Assembly: GCF_002993025.1 (NCBI RefSeq)
Contig: NZ_NXGI01000004.1
Location: 34,964 to 98,963, forward strand
DNA from: Arcobacter cryaerophilus gv. crypticus
GTDB taxonomy: Bacteria; Campylobacterota; Campylobacteria; Campylobacterales; Arcobacteraceae
DNA: 64,000 nucleotides
Reading direction: 5' to 3'
Shown: in pieces, positions 56,615 to 64,000 of the stretch
Position numbering within the stretch: position 1 is the first letter of the stretch
How the letters are laid out: each line of letters opens with the position of its first letter
The notes under the pieces: model-generated
Told to the model about the DNA's origin: nothing
The model's database searches: none
What the model saw: only the letters and a program-made list of their open reading frames with translations
Position numbers and translations under genes: made by a program

Positions 56615-57295
56615 CTAATATTCTAGAGAAAATATAGAATCTGCTAGTTTTAATATTTGTGATTTAAAATGAGAAATTATCACAATAGTTATACTTTTTC
56701 TTAATTCAAACAATAAATTCTCTATTTTTAAGGATAATTCTTCATTTAGGGAAGCAGTTGGCTCATCAAGAAGTAAAACTTTTGGTTTTAATATTAAAGC
56801 TCTTGCTAAAATCAATCTTTGTTGCTGACCTCCTGAGAGTAAATACGCACTATCATCTAATCTATTTTTTACTTCATCATATAAATAAACTTGTTTTAAT
56901 ACCTCTGTTATTAGCTTTTTTGCATCATTTTTGTTTACTTTTTGAAGTTTTAAAGGAAAATATAAATTCTCAAAAATAGAGAATGGTAAAATATCTGGAT
57001 GTTGGCTTACATAAACAATCTTTTTTCTAAGTTCTGGTAGCTCTTTATTTGATAAAGTTGTAATATCAATATTTTTATTTTCATCATTAAAATATACTTT
57101 TCCACTAAAAGTAGCATTTTCATACTCTTTTATCATCTGATTTAATACAAGAAGTAAAGAGCTTTTGCCAATTCCACTTGGACCACTAATGGCTGTTATA
57201 GAGTTTCTTTTTATATCTAAATTTAAGTTATTTAAAACTTGTTTTTTATCATAGTAAAGATTTAAATTCTCTATTTTCAAAATATGTTTACTCAA
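56615..57295 (-). CDS. pstB: phosphate ABC transporter ATPase
   Basis: A 226-residue ABC ATPase, slightly shorter than usual PstB. Walker A is GPSGIGKSS (38-46), the signature is LSGGQQQR, Walker B is VLLLDEPTAS, and the H-loop is in VIISHFKSQ. It drives phosphate import through PstA/PstC. It is last in the pstS-C-A-B order and overlaps pstA by eight bases. No phoU follows. Confidence 0.92.
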   Translation of the reverse strand: MSKHILKIENLNLYYDKKQVLNNLNLDIKRNSITAISGPSGIGKSSLLLVLNQMIKEYENATFSGKVYFNDENKNIDITTLSNKELPELRKKIVYVSQHPDILPFSIFENLYFPLKLQKVNKNDAKKLITEVLKQVYLYDEVKNRLDDSAYLLSGGQQQRLILARALILKPKVLLLDEPTASLNEELSLKIENLLFELRKSITIVIISHFKSQILKLADSIFSLEY

Positions 57296-58160
57296 CTTTT
57301 TGACTCCTTCTAATAGCTATTTTCTGTAAAATAAATGCAAAAATAAAAAGGCTAAGTGATACAAAAAGAAGTATCACAGCAGCTACATAACCTTTGTTTA
57401 GTTCGTAAATATCTTGATATTGTGAAGATACATAAAATATAAAAAATGGAATAGCCTCATATTTTTCCAATATTGAGTTTGGAATTCCTCCCATAGCAAC
57501 TGCTCCTGTCATCATAATAACAGCAGTATCTTCAACAGCTCTTCCAATTGATAAAACAACACTACTAAATAGCTGTTTACTTATATATGGAAGTTGTACT
57601 AAAAAAAGATTCTGATACTTTGTAGCTCCAAGATTTAATACAGAGTTTTTTATTTGATATGGAATTGAATAAAGTGCTTGTTCTGTCATTTTTACAATAT
57701 AAGGAATTACTAAAATTGCCAAACAAATTGAAGATATTAAAAGACAAGTGTATAAATCATCAAAAAACATTTTGTGCAAATATATAGTAACAGATAATCC
57801 AAAAAGTCCAATAACAATAGATGGGACAAAGGCTAAAAGTTCATAAGAGAAACTAAAAATCTCTTTAACTTTTTTTGATGCAAAAATTGCTATAAAAACT
57901 CCACTTAAAAATCCTAAAGGTAGAGCAAAAATAATAGCCAATAAAGATACAAAAAGTGAACCCACTATTGCATTAAATATTCCATCAAAAACTCTTTGTT
58001 TTCCTAAAATTGCATCTAAAACTGGAATATTATCAAAAATAATTTCTAAAGAGAAACTACTAAAACCTTTGTAAAATACAAATGCAAAAAATATTGTAAG
58101 TACTAAAATAGAAAATATAGCTACTAAAAAAAATAAAGATATAATAATTTTTCTATTCAT
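57288..58160 (-). CDS. pstA: phosphate ABC transporter permease PstA
   Basis: A 290-residue inner-membrane permease with about six helices. The cytoplasmic EAA-type loop that contacts PstB is in SVLNLGATKYQNLFLVQLP. AVEDTAVIMMTGAVAMGGIPNS and the preceding VVLSIGRA segment are conserved in PstA. It overlaps pstC by four bases. Confidence 0.92.
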   Translation of the reverse strand: MNRKIIISLFFLVAIFSILVLTIFFAFVFYKGFSSFSLEIIFDNIPVLDAILGKQRVFDGIFNAIVGSLFVSLLAIIFALPLGFLSGVFIAIFASKKVKEIFSFSYELLAFVPSIVIGLFGLSVTIYLHKMFFDDLYTCLLISSICLAILVIPYIVKMTEQALYSIPYQIKNSVLNLGATKYQNLFLVQLPYISKQLFSSVVLSIGRAVEDTAVIMMTGAVAMGGIPNSILEKYEAIPFFIFYVSSQYQDIYELNKGYVAAVILLFVSLSLFIFAFILQKIAIRRSQKVE

Positions 58161-58993
58161 TTTGCCTCTTTATTTATAAGTTTTAAACTAACAACTGTTA
58201 AAAAAGAGAATACTAAAAGTAGCAATCCACACAAAAATATTGCTTTAAAAGAAGTTGATTCATAATCACTTGCATTTATTAGTGCAATATGAGAAGTTAA
58301 AGTTCTTGCACTATCTAAAATAGAGTTTGGAATTTTTAAACTATTTCCTGCAATCATCAAAGCTATCATTGTATCTCCAACAGCTCTTGCAAATCCTAAG
58401 ATAATAGCACTAAGTATCCCTTTTTTTGAAGTTTTTAATATTAAATCAAAAAATATATCCTCATTTGTTGCACCTAAAGATTTAGCGGCAAAAATTGTTT
58501 TTTTTGAAGTTGAGTTAAATGTATTAAATAAAATTATTGTCATTGTAGGAAGAACTACAAAACTTAATACAAAAGATGCGGTAAGAATACTAAAACCTTG
58601 TCCATCTAAAATATCATTTAACCAAGGAACCAACAAAAATATAGCTATAAAAGCATATAAAACTGTTGGAACTCCTGATATAAAAAGCATAAATTTATTT
58701 AATATATTTGTAATATTTTTTGGAAGAAAAAATGCCATAAGTGATGCAAACGAAAAACTCATAATAGTTGCAATTAGTGTTGCAAGAACACTTATATAAA
58801 TTGTTCCTAAAATCATTGGCATTAAGCCATAAAGATTTTTTTGCTCAATCCACTCAAAAGTAAAAAACTCCAAAAAATTTCCCGAAGTAATAAGTGGAAA
58901 GGAGAAGTAGATTAAAAAAAATAGTATAAATAGTACAAGAGAGCTTGTTATAAAAATTGATATAACAAGCCCAAAATTAAATAAATAGTACAA
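58157..58993 (-). CDS. pstC: phosphate ABC transporter permease PstC
   Basis: A 278-residue inner-membrane permease. The EAA-type loop is AAKSLGATNEDIFFDLIL, followed by ILGFARAVGDTMIALMIAGNS, typical of PstC. About six helices are present. It lies four bases after pstS and overlaps pstA. Confidence 0.92.
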   Translation of the reverse strand: MYYLFNFGLVISIFITSSLVLFILFFLIYFSFPLITSGNFLEFFTFEWIEQKNLYGLMPMILGTIYISVLATLIATIMSFSFASLMAFFLPKNITNILNKFMLFISGVPTVLYAFIAIFLLVPWLNDILDGQGFSILTASFVLSFVVLPTMTIILFNTFNSTSKKTIFAAKSLGATNEDIFFDLILKTSKKGILSAIILGFARAVGDTMIALMIAGNSLKIPNSILDSARTLTSHIALINASDYESTSFKAIFLCGLLLLVFSFLTVVSLKLINKEAK

Positions 58994-58997
58994 TCTA

Positions 58998-59816
58998 CTA
59001 CTTTTGATAAGGAATTAATCCAAGTTTACTAGTAATTGCTGCACCACTATCGCTTTTCATATAATCTATAAATGCTTTAGCTAAAGGCTTTGGCTCACCT
59101 TTTGTAACCATATATAAACCTCTTGAAATGTGATATTCACCATTTAAGATTGTATCATTGCTTGGGCATTTATTATCTATACAAATAGCTTTTACACTAT
59201 CATCAACTGTACCAAATGAGATAAATCCAATACTATTTTTATCAGATAATACAGCTGTTTTCATTGCTGCATTTGAAGCAACTACTTTTGCATCTTGAGA
59301 AATTTGAGCATTTTTAATACCTTCACTTGTAAACACTTCCATTGTTCCACTTGAAGAATCTCTTACATAAAGATTTATTTTTCCACCTTTTAAACCTAAA
59401 TCTTTAAACGATTTTACTTTTCCAGTAAAAATATCGATTAGTTGCTCTGTTGATAGATTTTTAATATCTGAGTTGTTGTTTACTATAACAGCAATTCCGT
59501 CCATTGCAAAAACGAAGCTTTTTAAATCGCCTCTTTCAATCTCATCTTTTTTTGGAGCTCGACCAGCATTTGCAATATCAACTAAACCTTCAGTTACTTG
59601 CTTAATACCAACCCCAGTTCCACCACCAGCGATTGTCATCGTAATTTCAGGATTTGCTTGCATAATATTTTTCATGGCTTCTTTTTGCGAAGCTATATGA
59701 GCAGTTCCACCAGCAATATTTAAAGTACCTTTTAAACCTTTGAATAGGTCTAAGTCACTGTTTGCACTTAGTGAACAAACAAAAAGTGTGCAGATTGATA
59801 AAATCAGTTTTTTCAT
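58998..59816 (-). CDS. pstS: periplasmic phosphate-binding protein
   Basis: A 272-residue exported protein with a signal peptide (1-19). The phosphate-binding segments are present: GGTAHIASQKEAM near the N-terminus, IAGGGTGVGIKQVTEG, and the RDSSSGTMEVF block. It captures phosphate for the PstCAB pump. It is first in the operon, with the promoter expected in the 212-base gap to its right. Confidence 0.93.
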   Translation of the reverse strand: MKKLILSICTLFVCSLSANSDLDLFKGLKGTLNIAGGTAHIASQKEAMKNIMQANPEITMTIAGGGTGVGIKQVTEGLVDIANAGRAPKKDEIERGDLKSFVFAMDGIAVIVNNNSDIKNLSTEQLIDIFTGKVKSFKDLGLKGGKINLYVRDSSSGTMEVFTSEGIKNAQISQDAKVVASNAAMKTAVLSDKNSIGFISFGTVDDSVKAICIDNKCPSNDTILNGEYHISRGLYMVTKGEPKPLAKAFIDYMKSDSGAAITSKLGLIPYQK

Positions 59817-59883
59817 TCAATTTCCTTTTTTTAATAGAAATTGGATAAGTGTACAAAGAAGAGATTTGGAAAATATCTTTGTT

Positions 59884-59898
59884 GCTTAAACCTTAAGC
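59884..59898. promoter_or_regulatory. palindrome upstream of pstS
   Basis: GCTTAA-ACC-TTAAGC is a perfect 6-3-6 inverted repeat 68 bases upstream of pstS. It does not look like a PhoB box. It may be an operator or chance in AT-rich DNA. Confidence 0.3.
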
Positions 59899-60028
59899 CT
59901 GAATATCCAAAATAGAAAGGGATTATATCGAAAATACTTTAAAATCAAAAATGCCATTTTAAGGCTTTGCAATATTAAATAAAATTGGTTAAAATCATTT
60001 ATTAATAATAAAAATTTAAAGAGATAAT

Positions 60029-61282
60029 ATGGCTAAGTGTATTTGTAAAAATTGTGATTTAGAAGCTTTTGAAGATAGTGATAAATGTATTTTACATTGC
60101 AAAAAAGATGACTGGTTTAAACATAATAATTTTAATCAAAAAGATGAAGAAATTTTCATTAATATTTTTGGTTGTTTAAATAATTGGGTATCTTCATATA
60201 AAGAAATTGATTTATTTTGGAATACTTTTAATAAAAAATTAAAAGAAAATATTGAAAATAACTTTTTAAAATTTACTTTAGAAAATATAATTTTCCCTTC
60301 AATGGGTAAAGATAAAAAATATATTGAAGTAGAACTTCAAAAAATAAATTTTTTAATTCTTAAAGATTGTATTTTTCTTGATTATATTTATTTAACTCCT
60401 TTATTTTCTGCAAAAAATTTAGAAATTACACATTGTACTTTTCATAAAAATGTAGATGTAAAAACTATAATTCATCAAGAACAATTTGTATTTCAAAAAA
60501 ATACGGTATTAAAGGAAATTAATTTTTTTAATATTGAATTTAAAAGTATTTGTTTTTTTATAGAAAATAGTATAAATAATCTAACTTTTGATGGAGTAAG
60601 ATTTGATGATAATGCTATGTTTAGTAATAGCAAGATTGAAAACTTATCTTTTAAAAATATATTTTTTAGAAAAGAGACAAATTTTTTAGATATGACTCTT
60701 TCAAAGGTTGGAAATAGAGAAACAGCAAGAATAATAAAAGACTCTTTTGAAAAACAAAATAATATTATAGAAGCAAACAAATATTATGCTTTGGAGATGA
60801 AAGAAAGAGAAAAAGAGCTTGAAAAAGATTTAAAAAATGGCAAAAACTTTTTTGAATGGTTGGTTTTTAAAATCCATGGAATATCTTCAAATCACTCTCA
60901 AGATTGGCTTTTAGCTCTTTTTTGGATTATTTCATTTACATTTTTATCTGTATTTATAGAAAAAATATTTAATAGTTCTGTTGGATTATTGGATAAATCT
61001 ATTTTATCGTTTGTTATATTTATAGTAATAATTTTTATTAATTTTCACATTGCAAATACTAAAAAAGCTTATTATCTAATCTCTATTTTCATATATTATT
61101 GTATATATTCAATCTTTACAGAAGATTGGTTTTTGGAATGTTTTTCAAAAACACTTAACCCCTTTTCATTAATGCAAACAGATGACCCAATAAATGGAGC
61201 ACAACTTCTTTATAAAATCATAATTGCATATCTAATCTATCAATTCATAGTTTCAATTCGCCAAAACACAAGAAGAAAATAA
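60029..61282 (+). CDS. pentapeptide-like membrane protein with N-terminal zinc knuckle
   Basis: A 417-residue protein. Residues 4-24 carry a Cys/His cluster (CICKNC, then KCILHC) that could bind zinc and often begins pentapeptide-repeat proteins. The middle (about 105-235) shows degenerate pentapeptide-like layers (NLEITHCTF, NLTFDGVRF, NLSFKNIFF). A helical segment (245-270) leads to four membrane helices (about 290-405), ending YLIYQFIVSIRQNTRRK, which resembles the last helix of small ion-channel-like proteins. The function is unknown; a channel or stress-sensing role is a guess. Confidence 0.72.
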   Translation: MAKCICKNCDLEAFEDSDKCILHCKKDDWFKHNNFNQKDEEIFINIFGCLNNWVSSYKEIDLFWNTFNKKLKENIENNFLKFTLENIIFPSMGKDKKYIEVELQKINFLILKDCIFLDYIYLTPLFSAKNLEITHCTFHKNVDVKTIIHQEQFVFQKNTVLKEINFFNIEFKSICFFIENSINNLTFDGVRFDDNAMFSNSKIENLSFKNIFFRKETNFLDMTLSKVGNRETARIIKDSFEKQNNIIEANKYYALEMKEREKELEKDLKNGKNFFEWLVFKIHGISSNHSQDWLLALFWIISFTFLSVFIEKIFNSSVGLLDKSILSFVIFIVIIFINFHIANTKKAYYLISIFIYYCIYSIFTEDWFLECFSKTLNPFSLMQTDDPINGAQLLYKIIIAYLIYQFIVSIRQNTRRK

Positions 61283-61283
61283 A

Positions 61284-62369
61284 ATGGCAGAGCAATTAAA
61301 AAATATATATTCACAAGAGTTTATAAAAAATCTATCAAATAGTTTACAAAAAAACTACAAAGATTTTAAAATAGATGAGTTTAAAAAAGCTATTTTTATA
61401 AATAGTTGGGAAAGTTTTGAACTAAAACAAAGAATACGACACATCTCAAAAACTTTGAAAGCTTTTTTGCCATTTTCATATAAAGAGCAAATAGATATTT
61501 TAATAGAAGCAAAACAAGATTTCAAAGCTTTGGAAGCTATGATTTTTCAAGATTTTGTTGAAGTTTTTGGACTTGATGATTTTGAAGTTTCTATGAAAGC
61601 TTTAGAAGTTTTTACAATAGATTCAAGCAGTGAATTTGCTATTCGACAATTTATTTTAAAATATGAAGATAAAACTATAAATCAAATGAAACTTTGGGCA
61701 AAATCACAAAATGAGCATATAAGAAGATTATCAAGTGAGGGTTGCAGACCTAGACTTCCTTGGGCTATTGCTTTGCTAAATTTTAAGAAAAATCCAAAAA
61801 AAGTATTTGAAATAATTGAGCTTCTTAAAAATGACTCTTCAAAATATGTTCAAAAAAGTGTAGCAAACAGTTTAAATGACATATCAAAAGATAATCCTAA
61901 AATGGTAATAAATTTTGTAAGAAATAATTTAAAAATCTCCAAAGAGCTTGATTGGATTTGTAAACACGGCTGTCGTACTCTTTTGAAAACAGCAAATAAA
62001 GAGGTGTTAGATTTATTTAATTTTGATAAATCTCATCATATAAATATCACAAATTTTTGTTGCGATAAAACCATATTTTTGAATGAAGATTTTAATTTTT
62101 CATTTGAGATAAATTCAGATGAACCTATTGGAAATATAAGAGTTGAGTATGCAATTTATTATCTAAAATCAAATAATAATCATAATAAAAAAGTTTTTAT
62201 GATAAGTCAAAATGAGATAAAATTAAATAAAAAAATATTTCAAAAAAAACAGAGTTTTAAAAATATGACAACAAGAAAACACTATATTGGAACCCATTTT
62301 ATAGGAGTTTTGATAAATGGTGTAGAAGTTTTAAAAGAGGAGTTTTTCTTAAATGACACCAGCAATTAA
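61284..62369 (+). CDS. DNA alkylation repair protein (AlkC/AlkD-type)
   Basis: A 361-residue HEAT-like-repeat protein. The block HIRRLSSEGCRPRLPWAIAL (about 145-165) is characteristic of AlkC-type alkylpurine glycosylases, and the following repeats (YVQKSVANSLNDISKDNP) fit the fold. The C-terminal ~110 residues form an extra beta-rich domain seen in AlkC rather than AlkD. It would remove positively charged alkylated bases such as 3-methyladenine. It starts two bases after the previous gene. Confidence 0.87.
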   Translation: MAEQLKNIYSQEFIKNLSNSLQKNYKDFKIDEFKKAIFINSWESFELKQRIRHISKTLKAFLPFSYKEQIDILIEAKQDFKALEAMIFQDFVEVFGLDDFEVSMKALEVFTIDSSSEFAIRQFILKYEDKTINQMKLWAKSQNEHIRRLSSEGCRPRLPWAIALLNFKKNPKKVFEIIELLKNDSSKYVQKSVANSLNDISKDNPKMVINFVRNNLKISKELDWICKHGCRTLLKTANKEVLDLFNFDKSHHINITNFCCDKTIFLNEDFNFSFEINSDEPIGNIRVEYAIYYLKSNNNHNKKVFMISQNEIKLNKKIFQKKQSFKNMTTRKHYIGTHFIGVLINGVEVLKEEFFLNDTSN

Positions 62370-62820
62370 TTTACTAAAAAAACATAAATGCGATTTTAAA
62401 ATTCATAAATATGAACATGATCCAGCTTGTACAAATTTTGGAGAAGAAGCAGTAGAAAAATTGGGTTTAGATGCAAAGGAAGTTTATAAAACTTTGCTTG
62501 TGGAACTTACTCCAAAAGAGTTGGTTGTTTGTGTAATTCCTGTTTCAAATCAACTAAGCTTAAAAGAAGTTGCTGATATTTTTGGAGTAAAAAAAGCACA
62601 AATGGCACAAAAAGATGAAGCACAAAAAGTAACTGGATATTTGCTTGGAGGAATTTCACCTTTAGGACAAAAAAAGCTTTTAAGAACTGTTTTAGATATA
62701 AGTGTTGAGGACTTTAAAACTATATTTATAAGTGGTGGAAAAAGAGGATTAGATATTGAAGTTTTTCCAAAAGATTTGAAAGTGCTTTTAAAAGCAAAAA
62801 TAGGTAAAATAGTTTCATAA
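62353..62820 (+). CDS. ybaK: Cys-tRNA(Pro)/aminoacyl-tRNA deacylase YbaK
   Basis: A 155-residue YbaK/EbsC-family editing protein that hydrolyses Cys-tRNA(Pro). Conserved parts are INLLKKHKCDFKIHKYEHDP at the start, the catalytic Lys in GLDAKEVYKTLLVE, and GYLLGGISPLGQKK and FISGGKRGLDIEV towards the end. It overlaps the AlkC-like gene by 17 bases. Confidence 0.93.
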   Translation: MTPAINLLKKHKCDFKIHKYEHDPACTNFGEEAVEKLGLDAKEVYKTLLVELTPKELVVCVIPVSNQLSLKEVADIFGVKKAQMAQKDEAQKVTGYLLGGISPLGQKKLLRTVLDISVEDFKTIFISGGKRGLDIEVFPKDLKVLLKAKIGKIVS

Positions 62821-62839
62821 TAAACAAAAGGAGATGTTC

Positions 62840-63037
62840 ATGAGTAAAAATAAAGGTGAACCGAGTTTAGAAAAAATTGATGATTATAATGGAAATGAAT
62901 CTAAACAAAAGAGAAATACTGTAAGATTAATTGTTCTTTTACTTCTTGTTTTAGGTGCAATTTTTGCATATTTAGAACAGCCAGCAAAAAACAGTGCGAT
63001 TGAAATTCAAGAGAAAACTTCAATTCCAGCTAGATAA
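62840..63037 (+). CDS. small single-pass membrane protein
   Basis: A 65-residue protein from the ATG at 62840, six bases after AGGAG; the ATG at 62834 abuts that site and is unlikely. A charged N-terminus (1-26) is followed by one membrane helix (about 27-45, VRLIVLLLLVLGAIFAYL) and a short polar tail. No family recognised. It is co-directional with ybaK and ends in a strong hairpin. Confidence 0.75.
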   Translation: MSKNKGEPSLEKIDDYNGNESKQKRNTVRLIVLLLLVLGAIFAYLEQPAKNSAIEIQEKTSIPAR

Positions 63038-63055
63038 AAGCTTTTAGCTTTTATC
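63033..63055. terminator. bidirectional terminator
   Basis: GATAAAAGCT and AGCTTTTATC form a perfect ten-pair stem with a TTT loop, covering the stop codon of the small membrane protein. It lies between convergent genes and is followed by T-rich sequence. Confidence 0.7.
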
Positions 63056-63070
63056 AGAGTTTTATATTTA

Positions 63071-63727
63071 TTACTCTCTTAAATATTTAAATATTTTACC
63101 CCTATAAGGCTCTTGCAAAAAATCTGTATTTTGAGGCTCAATAAAACTAGATACAAAACCAAAACTTTCCATCTGTTTTGTAAATTTTGCTTGATAACCT
63201 CTATTTGGATTTGCTAAAATAACCTTCGCTTTATCGTTTGAATGAGCATTTATAAAATTTGAAAGAAGAACTACATGATCTCTTTCATACAATAAGTCGC
63301 TTCCAATAATTAAATCAAACTTACCAAGCTCATCTTGATATTCATTACTCCAGCAAGTTCTCACAAATGGTATTTCATCATCTTTATTTAATTCTGTATT
63401 AATATCCAAAAACTTTTCAGCCTCAGGATGATAATCAGTTGCTGTAATATCAGCATTTAATCTATTTAAAATAAGACTTGATAGACCAATTCCACATCCA
63501 ACTTCTAAAATTCTTTTATTTTTAAAATCATAATCAAATATAAAATTTGCTAAAACTTCGCTAGATGGCCAAACAACACCAAATAAAGACCAAGTTGCAC
63601 TTGATATACCTATATTTTCTGCTTTGTTATCTTGATCAGAAAATTGTTGTCTATCTTTTAAAGTTCTTAAATGTATATCGTTATCACCAACCTCAATTGT
63701 TTGATATTTATACCTCAGAGGTTTCAT
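63071..63727 (-). CDS. class I SAM-dependent methyltransferase
   Basis: A 218-residue methyltransferase of the lysine/nicotinamide N-methyltransferase-like group (Methyltransf_16 type). The SAM-binding motif is ILEVGCGIGLSSL (73-85), with the acidic residue of motif II in ATDYHPEA and the post-motif segment DLIIGSDLLYERDHV. The target is probably a protein or small molecule; it is not known. It is a single gene. Confidence 0.87.
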   Translation of the reverse strand: MKPLRYKYQTIEVGDNDIHLRTLKDRQQFSDQDNKAENIGISSATWSLFGVVWPSSEVLANFIFDYDFKNKRILEVGCGIGLSSLILNRLNADITATDYHPEAEKFLDINTELNKDDEIPFVRTCWSNEYQDELGKFDLIIGSDLLYERDHVVLLSNFINAHSNDKAKVILANPNRGYQAKFTKQMESFGFVSSFIEPQNTDFLQEPYRGKIFKYLRE

Positions 63728-63942
63728 GATAGTGGACTAATTAATAGTAGTTTTATTAAAATCTTTTTTATCATGTTAATTCCTCGTATAATTAATTTAT
63801 GAATTTATACTATCTCAATAGCAAAATAAAAGCAAACTTTAATTTTCAATTTTAAATAATTTACTCAACTTTCGCACATAAAAAATCTTCAATTTCTTAT
63901 ATATAAAAGCTATAATAAAGCCCATAAATAGGCACTTTTTGA

Positions 63943-63948
63943 TATAAT
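63943..63948 (+). promoter_or_regulatory. -10 element for the last gene
   Basis: A perfect TATAAT (within GATATAATTTC) lies 37 bases before the ATG at 63985. The surrounding 257 bases hold no other gene I can see. Confidence 0.45.
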
Positions 63949-63984
63949 TTCATCACTACAATCAACTATATAAAGGGCTTTTTT

Positions 63985-64000
63985 ATGGGACTTGATGATT
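63985..64000 (+). CDS. start of an unidentified gene, cut by window edge
   Basis: An ATG at 63985 opens a frame beginning Met-Gly-Leu-Asp-Asp, with AAAGGG nine bases upstream and a TATAAT further upstream. Too little is present to identify it. Confidence 0.5.

Noticed and set aside
59817..60028. Pho box in front of pstS
   Set aside because: No tandem CTGTCAT-like repeats are visible; only an unrelated palindrome is present.

Overview
The window comes from a low-GC member of the Campylobacterota, most likely Arcobacteraceae (Arcobacter/Aliarcobacter). The base composition is strongly AT-rich, genes are tightly packed with 4-11 base overlaps, and typical members are present: a ciaB-type gene, a secreted Lig E-type DNA ligase, many c-di-GMP and two-component proteins, and a Cache-domain chemoreceptor. 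I saw no insertion sequence, prophage or CRISPR array.

Layout. 1-2.8 kb: a truncated chemoreceptor, a six-gene tRNA cluster (Gly, fMet, Met, Thr, Gln, fMet) and a small secreted protein. 2.8-6.8 kb (minus): apt-trpB-dedA-pepA. 6.8-11.5 kb: periplasmic ATP-dependent DNA ligase, a small unlisted lipoprotein, two adjacent Cys/Met-metabolism PLP enzymes, a GNAT acetyltransferase and a monooxygenase-like protein. 11.5-14 kb (minus): znuA followed by a DUF1007-like/NicO metal transporter that is split by a one-base frame change in a T5 tract. 14.0-20.1 kb (plus): a Fur-family regulator, nhaA and a run of small membrane genes around an unusual P1B-type ATPase. 20.2-27.4 kb: pyrH-rpoZ-rsh-tyrS-nitronate monooxygenase-amidase. 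27.4-30.0 kb (minus): rplY-pth-lptF/G-nudix. 30.2-36.1 kb: folD-lepB-rpiB, an HD protein, a UvrD-like helicase and an orphan gene. 36.1-36.4 kb: tRNA-Gln, Tyr and Phe. 36.5-45.5 kb: a flavin reductase, two c-di-GMP proteins, pdxH, a CDF transporter, a dbpA-like helicase, a second dedA and a DUF4197 protein. 46-55.5 kb: htpG, a REC-GGDEF regulator, a 1427-residue hybrid kinase and ciaB. 55.5-60 kb (minus): speB-like gene and pstSCAB. 60-64 kb: a pentapeptide-like membrane protein, an AlkC/AlkD-type repair protein, a YbaK deacylase, a methyltransferase and the start of one more gene.

The most interesting locus is 14.0-20.1 kb. It has a Fur-family gene, NhaA, an HMA-like protein with an Arg-rich motif, a membrane-anchored ferritin-like protein, several glycine-zipper membrane proteins, and a P1B ATPase whose usual CPC membrane motif is replaced by Ser-Cys-Ala. 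This resembles the fez clusters that build ferrosomes (membrane-bound iron storage granules) in other bacteria, and I propose it as a candidate ferrosome locus. Other points of note: the split ZnuA-linked NicO transporter without ZnuBC beside it, a CIRCE (HrcA) operator in front of htpG, an amidase whose signal peptide requires a non-ATG start, and an HEXXH zinc-protease motif in the CiaB-type protein.
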